From positions 1 through 6,452 of the forward strand of contig CANQXM010000068.1 of the NCBI GenBank assembly GCA_947627835.1: 6,452 bases of DNA, in the 5' to 3' direction. The position numbers and the translations under genes are program-made. This document shows positions 1 to 4,334 of the stretch, in pieces. The notes beneath the pieces are model-generated. The model saw only the letters and a list, made by a program, of their open reading frames with translations, ran no database searches and was not told where the DNA came from. The stretch comes from an uncultured Bacilli bacterium. GTDB taxonomy: Bacteria > Bacillota_I > Bacilli_A > RF39 > UBA660. The first letter of the stretch is position 1. The number at the start of each line of letters is the position of its first letter.

Positions 1-481
1 TACGCTTTCTACTTGCCAACTTGATTTTTGCTTACCAATGAGATTTAATCTTACGTATGTGGATCAAGATGGTTCTAAGAAAAGTCCAGTTGTACTTCAT
101 CGTGCTATTTTTGGTAGTCTTGACCGGTTTATTGCTTATTATTTAGAGGAAACTAAAGGTGTGTTACCTTTATGGCTTGCTCCATTACAAGTTAATATTA
201 TTCCGGTTCATGTCGGTTATCAAAAAGAGTATGCTTCTAAGATTTTTAATGCTTTAGAGCAAGAAGGTTATCGTGTTCATGTGGATGAACGAGATGAGAA
301 GTTAAGTTATAAAATGCGTGAGAGTGTTGTGAAGAAAATTCCAATTACGGTAATTTTAGGTCAAAAAGAAGTCGATAATAATACAATTAGTTATCGAGTT
401 TGGGGTAGTGAAGATACTACAACCGTTTCTCTTTCAGAGTTCTTAGATTTCTTGAAAGAGAAAATGAAAACAAAGTCATAA
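1..481 (+). CDS. thrS: Threonyl-tRNA synthetase, C-terminal part (5' end outside window)
   Basis: Threonine-tRNA ligase charges tRNA-Thr in the cytoplasm. The open frame runs in from the left edge (first full codon at position 2, reading TLSTCQLDF), so the ATG at 38 is internal and not the start. Visible parts: the end of the class II catalytic core with motif 3, LHRAIFGSLDRF, whose His matches the family's third zinc ligand (known from E. coli ThrRS) and whose Arg matches the ATP-contacting arginine. Next comes the LPLWLAPLQV linker, then the anticodon-binding domain (VNIIPVHVGYQKEYA, VDERDEKLSYKMRE, KKIPITVILGQKEV). This is the family's normal C-terminal end, closed by TAA at 479. About three quarters of the protein is missing only because of the window edge. 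No hairpin terminator follows; the serS promoter starts 7 bases past the stop. Confidence 0.96.
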   Translation, partial: TLSTCQLDFCLPMRFNLTYVDQDGSKKSPVVLHRAIFGSLDRFIAYYLEETKGVLPLWLAPLQVNIIPVHVGYQKEYASKIFNALEQEGYRVHVDERDEKLSYKMRESVVKKIPITVILGQKEVDNNTISYRVWGSEDTTTVSLSEFLDFLKEKMKTKS

Positions 482-487
482 TGGTTT

Positions 488-516
488 TTGACAAATTGGT
501 TATAAGTCGTTATAAT
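488..516 (+). promoter_or_regulatory. Consensus vegetative promoter of serS
   Basis: TTGACA at 488-493 and TATAAT at 511-516 are both perfect consensus hexamers with the ideal 17-base spacer. Transcription would start near 522-524, exactly at the beginning of the T-box leader. A promoter this strong fits a gene whose output is set by attenuation in the leader and not at initiation. Confidence 0.9.
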
Positions 517-520
517 AAAT

Positions 521-729
521 GAGAAATCGAAGAAAAGATATGGTAATTGCTACTATTTTTATAGAGATCTTGTGGTTGGTGGAAACAAGAATAATAGGGT
601 ATTTACTTCTCCTTTTTAGAGGGGCTAATCACTCCCGGTGAAAACCGTTATCTAAAATTAAGAATTGTAAAGGATGGCACCGCAAAATAACTGCTCCTTT
701 TTGGGAATGGTTGTTTTGCTTTTTCTTTT
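521..729 (+). promoter_or_regulatory. T-box riboswitch (tRNA-Ser sensing) leader of serS
   Basis: T-box leaders bind a specific tRNA and read its charging state: uncharged tRNA stabilises an antiterminator and lets transcription continue. Seen here: (a) an AGAGA...GGTTGGTGGAAAC stretch at 563-586, like the conserved distal part of Stem I, closed by CTTGT/ACAAG (569-573/585-589); (b) a CGGT-GAAA-ACCG tetraloop hairpin at 636-647, a plausible Stem III; (c) the T-box sequence AGGATGGCACCGC at 671-683. The antiterminator folds as AAAGGA (669-674) with TCCTTT (695-700), a 7-base bulge TGGCACC (675-681, the canonical UGGNACC that pairs with the tRNA acceptor end), and GCA/TGC (682-684/692-694). The specifier codon is probably UCU or UCC (Ser) around 608-612. 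I could not fold the specifier loop unambiguously by hand, so the tRNA identity rests mainly on the downstream gene. Confidence 0.92.
682..729 (+). terminator. T-box attenuator terminator
   Basis: GCAAAATAAC (682-691) pairs with GTTGTTTTGC (710-719) as ten base pairs with one G-U wobble, plus a short inner TCC/GGA helix. The run TTTTTCTTTT (720-729) follows. The left arm reuses the GCA of antiterminator helix A2, and the terminator loop region contains the TCCTTT of helix A1, so the two structures exclude each other, as expected for a transcription-attenuating T-box. Confidence 0.92.
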
Positions 730-740
730 CTTGGAAATGG

Positions 741-749
741 AAAGGTGAG
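741..749 (+). promoter_or_regulatory. Ribosome binding site that fixes the serS start
   Basis: AAAGGTGAG at 741-749 is a good Shine-Dalgarno sequence, correctly spaced for the ATG at 754. The in-frame GTG at 745 lies inside this site and cannot be the start that the site serves. The protein from 754 begins MLDIQF, the usual SerRS N-terminus. Confidence 0.85.
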
Positions 750-753
750 TAAA

Positions 754-2040
754 ATGTTAGATATTCAGTTTGTAAGAGAAAATCCGGATAAAGTAAAGGA
801 AAATATTAAAAAGAAGTTTCAAGATGAAAAACTGGTTTTGGTAGATGAAGTTATTGCTAAGGATAAAGCCTATCGTGAAGCAAAAAAAAGAGCGGATGAA
901 CTTCGAGGAGAACGAAATCAACTTTCGAATCAAATTGGGATTTTGATGCGAGAGGGAAAGAAAGAGGAAGCAGAGCAAATTAAGAAGCAAGTGGCAGATA
1001 TCAATAATGAAATTCCTGAACTTGAAACGCTCGAAGAAAAACTATCTTTGGAAATCAAAGAGCGAATGATGATGATTCCGAATATGATTGCTGAGGATGT
1101 TCCAATTGGTAAAGATGATACTGAAAATGTAGAAGAAGAACGCTTTGGAGAAGCAACTGTTCCCAAGTATGAAATTCCCTATCATTCTGTTATTATGGAA
1201 AGCTTTTCTGGCCTTGATAAGGAAGCAGCAGGACGCGTGAGTGGAAATGGTTTTTATTATTTAATGGGTGATATTGCGCGACTTCATAGTGCTGTTTTGG
1301 CTTATGCAAGAGATTTTATGATTGATAAAGGATTTACTTATTGTATTCCTCCTTATATGATTCATAGTGATGCTGTAGATGGGGTTATGTCTTTTAAAGA
1401 AAAAGAAAATATGATGTATAAAATTGAAGGAGAAGATTTGTATTTAATTGGTACAAGTGAACACTCCATGATTGCTAAGTTTAAAGATCAGATTTTAAAG
1501 GAACAAGAATTACCGATTACTATGACTTCTTATTCTCCATGTTTTCGTAAGGAAGTTGGAGCACATGGAATTGAAGAACGAGGCGTATACCGCATTCATC
1601 AATTTGAAAAGCAAGAAATGGTGGTTTTATGTAAGCCGGAAGATAGTGATGCATGGTATGACAAAATGTGGAGTTATTCTGTAGAATTGTTTCGAAGTTT
1701 AGATATTCCAGTTCGGAAACTTGTTTGTTGTAGCGGGGATTTGGCAGATTTAAAATATCGTTCTTGTGATATTGAGGCGTGGAGTCCACGTCAGCAAAAG
1801 TATTTTGAAGTTTGTTCTTGTTCTAATTTAACGGATGCTCAAGCAAGAAGACTTGCCATTCGATATAAAAAGGAAAGCGGAGAGAAAGCTTTTGTTCATA
1901 CGTTAAATAATACCGTTATTGCTCCCCCAAGAATGCTAATTGCTCTTCTAGAAAACAATTATCAAGAGGATGGGTCAATTTTGATTCCGAAAGTGCTAAG
2001 ACCTTACATGGGTGGAAAAGAAAAAATCGAGAAGAAGTAG
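754..2040 (+). CDS. serS: Seryl-tRNA synthetase
   Basis: Serine-tRNA ligase, a cytoplasmic class II synthetase of 428 residues, the normal bacterial length. Domains: an N-terminal antiparallel coiled coil (about residues 28-110, rich in K/E/A) that grips the long variable arm of tRNA-Ser, then the catalytic core. Visible motifs: TSEH at 234-237 (serine pocket; the textbook E. coli-type enzyme has TAE), motif 2 FRKE at 264-267 followed by GAHGIEERGVYRIHQFEK, the CCSGDLADL and WSPRQ..YFEV.SCSNLTDAQARR blocks, and motif 3 PPRMLIALLE at 391-400 with its Arg at 393. This TSEH/HGIEERG variant is, from memory, the form common in Clostridia and resembles some archaeal SerRSs more than E. coli's. The gene looks intact, ending LRPYMGGKEKIEKK. 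It is regulated by the T-box leader. A diverged fragment of a second serS tail lies 450 bases downstream. Confidence 0.97.
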   Translation: MLDIQFVRENPDKVKENIKKKFQDEKLVLVDEVIAKDKAYREAKKRADELRGERNQLSNQIGILMREGKKEEAEQIKKQVADINNEIPELETLEEKLSLEIKERMMMIPNMIAEDVPIGKDDTENVEEERFGEATVPKYEIPYHSVIMESFSGLDKEAAGRVSGNGFYYLMGDIARLHSAVLAYARDFMIDKGFTYCIPPYMIHSDAVDGVMSFKEKENMMYKIEGEDLYLIGTSEHSMIAKFKDQILKEQELPITMTSYSPCFRKEVGAHGIEERGVYRIHQFEKQEMVVLCKPEDSDAWYDKMWSYSVELFRSLDIPVRKLVCCSGDLADLKYRSCDIEAWSPRQQKYFEVCSCSNLTDAQARRLAIRYKKESGEKAFVHTLNNTVIAPPRMLIALLENNYQEDGSILIPKVLRPYMGGKEKIEKK

Positions 2041-2294
2041 ATCATTTAATTGCTTATTGTATAAAACAAGCTTGTGTTGATGAATTATTAGAAAATCATT
2101 TCATTACCAACTTAGAATATTGTGAAATTATGAAAAAAGTTAAAAAAGAGCATAAAATAAAAGAAGCAGATAATTTAACCGCTTATTGTGTAAAACAAGC
2201 CTGTGTCAATGAGTTATTCAAAAATCATTTCCTTACGGATTTAGAATATTATCAGATTATGGAAAAAATTAAAAAGGAACATAAAATGGACTAG
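2040..2294 (+). pseudogene. Start-less ORF of two tandem 43-codon helical repeats
   Basis: Frame 3 is open through the last bases of serS and ends at TAG 2292. It encodes two copies of a unit of about 43 residues, beginning DHLIAYCIKQACVDELL and DNLTAYCVKQACVNELF and each continuing NHF-x-T-x-LEY...IM.K.KKEHK; 27 of 39 aligned residues match by my count. The shape, two short charged helices around a turn with a T-x-x-E-Y motif, recalls SHOCT-like oligomerisation modules (LITxxEYxxIKxKL) found in small proteins near recombinases, but that is resemblance only. No ATG, GTG or TTG lies in frame for at least 115 bases upstream, and no ribosome binding site precedes it. It is therefore most likely the tail of a lost gene or a truncated relic. 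An internal ATG at 2130 could give 54 residues but lacks a ribosome binding site. The third repeat copy at 2802 is clearly decayed. Confidence 0.6.
2040..2294 (+). repeat. Tandem duplication, two units of 129 and 126 bp
   Basis: Unit 1 is 2040-2168 and unit 2 is 2169-2294 including the stop codon; the period is 129 bases, exactly 43 codons. Many differences are silent or conservative (ATA/GTA, GCT/GCC, GTT/GTC, GAA/GAG), which suggests the duplication diverged under protein-level constraint before the ORF lost its start. Confidence 0.85.
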
Positions 2295-2364
2295 GTATTC
2301 ATGTTTTTTGCTATTTATTTAATGGGTATAAAATGATATACGCTTAAAAAAGATTAGTTGCTAT

Positions 2365-2419
2365 AAAAAAGTATGTATTGATGTTTTCTGTTTGAGATTC
2401 GCATCAGTCATACTTTTTT
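2365..2419 (+). terminator. Intrinsic terminator downstream of serS region
   Basis: AAAAAAGTATG (2365-2375) pairs perfectly with CATACTTTTTT (2409-2419). Inside it TGATG pairs with CATCA (2379-2383/2402-2406), closing a loop of about 18 bases. The A-run before and T-run after make it able to work on both strands. It would end the serS transcript and isolate the region downstream. Confidence 0.78.
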
Positions 2420-2490
2420 CTTGTTTATTAAATTAAATAAATCTATGGTGACATTTTCAAGGGTTCTGGCATCTGGCAATATCATAGTAA

Positions 2491-2577
2491 ATTGCTATTG
2501 TTTCTCCGAGAATGTTAATAGTTCTTCTAGAAAATAACTATTCAGAAAATGGCGGTGTGTTAATTCCTAAAGTATAG
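2491..2577 (+). pseudogene. Fragment of a second serS 3' end
   Basis: In frame from 2491 to TAG 2575 the translation reads IAIVSPRMLIVLLENNYS then ENGGVLIPKV. This aligns without gaps to the motif 3 region of the intact SerRS (VIAPPRMLIALLENNYQ, EDGSILIPKV). By hand count the 78 bases 2497-2574 match 1918-1995 at 56 positions (about 72%), and 19 of 26 residues agree. The fragment includes an identical 12-base block, TCTTCTAGAAAA (1944-1955 and 2523-2534). A TAA at 2488 closes the frame directly upstream and the rest of the enzyme is missing, so it cannot be functional. Weak similarity to the QARRLAI codons may extend it back to about 2458. It is either the last trace of a tandem serS paralogue or an old serS tail displaced by an integration event. 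Confidence 0.85.
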
Positions 2578-2604
2578 AACTTTATAAATGATTGGAGGAC
2601 TTTT

Positions 2605-2800
2605 ATGAGTAACGAATTAATAAAGAATGAGAAAATTTTATGTATGTTTTTCAATTGCGACGACATTGTTGTCGCAATTGAGTTAGTCTCATTATTTAAA
2701 ACTGATAAAAATAGATAAAGAACTTAAAAGAAGTTTTTATATGAAGGAAACAATTAATTCTAAATGGAGTGTGAGAGAATTTTAAAAGCAAAGATATTTC
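2605..2800 (+). pseudogene. Broken YhcG/DUF1016-type PD-(D/E)XK nuclease gene
   Basis: A good ribosome binding site (GGAGG, 2594-2598) sits 6 bases before ATG 2605, which opens MSNELIKNE, a start like those of YhcG-family proteins. This frame gives only 37 residues (to TAA 2716). From 2687 in a different frame the sequence reads SHYLKLIKIDKELKRSFY then MKETINSKWSVREF, stopping at 2783. That block closely matches the DUF1016 N-terminal domain pattern SHY..L..I.D...R.FY.KE.I...WSVREL(KRQI). A one-base shift after SVREF restores Lys-Ser-Lys/Gln-like codons to about 2800. The middle of the N-terminal domain and the whole nuclease domain are gone, so the gene is dead. Intact relatives would be about 340 residues and are typical accessory or defence-associated genes. 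The family call comes from motif memory, not a search. Confidence 0.72.
2652..2680. repeat. 29-base palindrome within the nuclease relic
   Basis: CAATTGCGACGAC (2652-2664) and GTTGTCGCAATTG (2668-2680) form a 13-bp stem with one G-T wobble around the loop ATT. There is no T-run on either side, so it does not look like an intrinsic terminator. It lies just where the central part of the DUF1016 domain is missing, which suggests a deletion junction or a small palindromic insertion. Confidence 0.85.
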
Positions 2801-2801
2801 C

Positions 2802-2843
2802 GATTTCGAATATTATTAGATTATGAAAAGAATTAAAAAAGTA
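2802..2843 (+). pseudogene. Third, decayed copy of the 43-codon unit (C-terminal half)
   Basis: Bases 2802-2841 (GATTTCGAATATTATTAGA...) match the end of tandem unit 2 (2238 onward, GATTTAGAATATTATCAGA...) at 35 of 40 positions by hand count. The translation DFEYY-stop-IMKRIKK corresponds to DLEYYQIMEKIKK; CAG has become TAG. The upstream half of the unit is not recognisable and seems replaced by the end of the nuclease relic. Its spacing from the other two copies shows that the unit has been present more than once in this locus. Confidence 0.75.
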
Positions 2844-2849
2844 TACGCT

Positions 2850-2887
2850 ATTGTAGAAAAGTGGCAATATTGCCACTTTTCTACAAT
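2850..2887. repeat. 38-bp perfect palindrome with no spacer
   Basis: The arm ATTGTAGAAAAGTGGCAAT (2850-2868) is followed directly by its exact reverse complement (2869-2887). As RNA, GTGGC/GCCAC with flanking AGAAAA and TTTTCT makes a hairpin resembling a bidirectional intrinsic terminator, which could insulate the ATPase gene. A dyad protein-binding site is the other reading. No mismatch in 19 pairs is unusual among the decayed sequences around it and suggests recent arrival or selection. Confidence 0.9.
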
Positions 2888-2910
2888 GAAGTGTTGGCAA
2901 ATCATACCAG

Positions 2911-2975
2911 AAAGTTTTTCCATTCAAACCAAAAAAATTGTAAATTCAAAAAGTTTTTCCATTTCAACCAAAAAA
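2911..2975 (+). repeat. 26-bp direct repeat pair upstream of the ATPase gene
   Basis: Copy 1 is 2911-2936 and copy 2 is 2950-2975, 39 bases apart. They share the first 14 bases (AAAGTTTTTCCATT), differ at two positions, and share the last 10 (AACCAAAAAA). Copy 2 also lies in an imperfect hairpin: AAAAAGTTTTT (2948-2958) pairs with AAAAACTTTTT (2971-2981). The pair ends directly at the presumed -35 region of the ATPase promoter, so it is well placed to be an operator; the regulator is unknown. Confidence 0.85.
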
Positions 2976-2976
2976 C

Positions 2977-3005
2977 TTTTTATTTCATAAATTTTATTAT
3001 ATAAT
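2977..3005 (+). promoter_or_regulatory. Probable promoter of the ATPase gene
   Basis: TATAAT at 3000-3005 is a perfect -10 hexamer. Seventeen bases upstream lies TTTTTA (2977-2982), a weak -35 that is part of the inverted arm of repeat copy 2. Initiation near 3012 would leave a very short leader, with the ribosome binding site AGAGGTGA (3013-3020) almost at its 5' end. A weak -35 overlapped by repeats suggests control by a bound protein. Confidence 0.6.
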
Positions 3006-3026
3006 ATTGGTGAGAGGTGAAATCTT

Positions 3027-4229
3027 ATGTTAAAAAGAAATTACTATTTAAATAAAATAAGAGATTTTTATAATGTAAATTCATTAATTAAAGTTTTGTG
3101 TGGATTAAGAAGAAGTGGAAAATCGGTAATATTACAACAAATAATTGAGGAGATTAAAGAAAGTGGTGTTAAAGATGATCATATCATATATATTAATTTC
3201 GAATCTCTTGATTATGTTAATATTACTAATGCCATAGAATTAAATAATTATATTAAAAGTTTCGTAAAAGATAAAAAAACTTACTATATTTTTTTAGATG
3301 AAGTTCAAAAAGTAGATGAGTTTGAAAAAGCTATTAATTCTTTAAGAATTACAAATCAATTTAGTATTTTTATTACTGGTTCAAATAGTAAAATGACTTT
3401 TTTAGAATTATCTACGGATTTATCAGGTAGATATGTAAGTTTTAGAATTAATCCTTTATCATTTAAAGAAGTTGTTGAACTTACTAAAACTAAATCTGAA
3501 AATTATTTTAATTTATTATTAGATATCTTTGAATGGGGGACTTTGCCTCAAAGGTTTATTTTTGAAAATAATGATTCAAAAGAAAACTATATTCGAGATG
3601 TTTATGATTCAATTCTTCTTAAAGATGTTGTAGAAAGACTTGGAATTACAGATGTTACTTCATTTAATAAAATATTTCAGTATGTTTTAGAAACTGAGAC
3701 GAGAGAATTTTCAGCGACAAATGTATTAGATTATTTAGCTAAAAGTGGTAACAAAGTAGCAACTGACACTTTATATAAATATTTAGATGCACTTTGTTCA
3801 ACTTTTATTATTAATAAAGTGTATCGATATGATGTAAACGGAAAGATGGTTTTGAAATCTTTAAATAAATATTATGCTACAGATTTAGGTGTCAAAAGAA
3901 TTAAAACTAATAGTAAAGAAATTAATTATTCGCAGGCTTTTGAAAATTTAATATACAATGAATTAATAAAGAAAGGTTATGAAGTTTATATTGGGAAAAC
4001 GAAAGAAGGAGAAATCGACTTTATAGCTAGTAAAAATAATAATATTAAATATATTCAAGCTTGTTATGATTTATCAAATGAAGCAACTCGTGATAGAGAG
4101 TTTAATGCTTTTAATAATATCAATGATCATCATCCTAAATATGTAATTTCAACCAATCAAGAAGATTATTCTCAAAATGGAATTAAGCATCTTAATATTT
4201 TTGATTTTTTAATGGATGATCAATTTTAA
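3027..4229 (+). CDS. AAA+ ATPase with DUF4143 C-terminal domain
   Basis: A 400-residue soluble ATP-binding protein of the AAA_14 plus DUF4143 family; its cellular role is not established. Visible: Walker A GLRRSGKS at 26-33, Walker B YYIFLDEVQ with Asp91-Glu92, a sensor-like TGSNS at 117-121, and the family's LSGRY at 132-136. A helical middle part follows. The C-terminal third resembles a PD-(D/E)XK fold: Glu306 in FENLIYNEL, then GYEVYIGKTKEGEIDFIA with Asp331, and YIQACY with Gln344 where a nuclease would usually carry Lys. Nuclease activity is therefore uncertain. Length is normal for the family and the frame is intact. Start: ATG 3027, with AGAGGTGA 6 bases upstream. It appears monocistronic with its own promoter. 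Codon choice is very A-rich (TTA, AAT, ATA, AAA), more so than serS, and it adjoins relics of accessory genes, so acquisition by transfer is likely. Confidence 0.9.
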   Translation: MLKRNYYLNKIRDFYNVNSLIKVLCGLRRSGKSVILQQIIEEIKESGVKDDHIIYINFESLDYVNITNAIELNNYIKSFVKDKKTYYIFLDEVQKVDEFEKAINSLRITNQFSIFITGSNSKMTFLELSTDLSGRYVSFRINPLSFKEVVELTKTKSENYFNLLLDIFEWGTLPQRFIFENNDSKENYIRDVYDSILLKDVVERLGITDVTSFNKIFQYVLETETREFSATNVLDYLAKSGNKVATDTLYKYLDALCSTFIINKVYRYDVNGKMVLKSLNKYYATDLGVKRIKTNSKEINYSQAFENLIYNELIKKGYEVYIGKTKEGEIDFIASKNNNIKYIQACYDLSNEATRDREFNAFNNINDHHPKYVISTNQEDYSQNGIKHLNIFDFLMDDQF

Positions 4230-4282
4230 TATTTCTTTTTCATTTGAAACATTTCTTATACATGATTTGGTATCTTTTGTTT

Positions 4283-4310
4283 TTGTTTTGAATTTGGTAA
4301 GATGTATATA
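4283..4310 (+). promoter_or_regulatory. Possible promoter of the membrane protein gene
   Basis: TTGTTT (4283-4288) and TATATA (4305-4310) with a 16-base spacer are the best pair in the 105-base gap after the ATPase stop. Alternatives with other spacers exist in this T-rich stretch, so this is only a candidate. No terminator hairpin is visible between the ATPase gene and this point. Confidence 0.35.
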
Positions 4311-4334
4311 GAATCAGTATAGGAGTAAGTATTT

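Larger units (their letters stand above)
2041..3026 (+). other. Nearly 1 kb gene-poor, scar-filled accessory stretch
   Basis: No convincing intact gene is present here. In order it holds a tandem-repeat ORF without a start codon, a bidirectional-looking terminator, a serS tail fragment, a broken DUF1016/YhcG-type gene with a palindrome inside it, a third decayed copy of the tandem unit, a 38-bp perfect palindrome, a 26-bp direct repeat pair and the promoter of the ATPase gene. Each is listed separately. The stretches 2295-2364 and 2420-2457 contain nothing I can recognise. The mixture of fragments of unrelated genes suggests repeated insertion and deletion next to the 3' end of serS. I see no recombinase gene or clear flanking attachment repeat that would identify the responsible element. 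Confidence 0.75.

Noticed and set aside
38..40. ATG at 38 as the start of a 147-residue protein
   Set aside because: The frame continues upstream to the window edge with clear ThrRS sequence (TLSTCQLDF), so this Met is internal.
745..753. GTG at 745 as the serS start (three extra residues)
   Set aside because: It lies inside the Shine-Dalgarno sequence AAAGGTGAG; ATG 754 has correct spacing and gives the family's standard MLDIQF start.
757..1789. Three minus-strand open frames (757-990, 930-1166, 1520-1789)
   Set aside because: They are antisense to serS, with no ribosome binding sites, low-complexity or implausible proteins, and no family resemblance.
2017..2045. Programmed -1 frameshift fusing SerRS to the tandem-repeat ORF
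   Set aside because: The A-run AAAAAATC does not make an X XXY YYZ heptamer in the serS frame, and SerRS already ends in its usual way. It is kept only as a remote alternative.
2130..2294. A 54-residue protein from the internal ATG 2130
   Set aside because: No ribosome binding site, and it would begin in the middle of repeat unit 1.
2652..2680. Palindrome as an intrinsic terminator
   Set aside because: No T-run follows on either strand.
2605..2718. A real 37-residue small protein starting at ATG 2605
   Set aside because: The start signals are good, but the N-terminus fits a YhcG-type start, and the matching downstream domain continues in another frame. A broken gene explains both parts better.
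2911..2975. Direct repeat pair as a minimal CRISPR array
   Set aside because: There are only two copies with a 13-base spacer, AT-rich sequence and no cas genes; promoter position suits an operator better.
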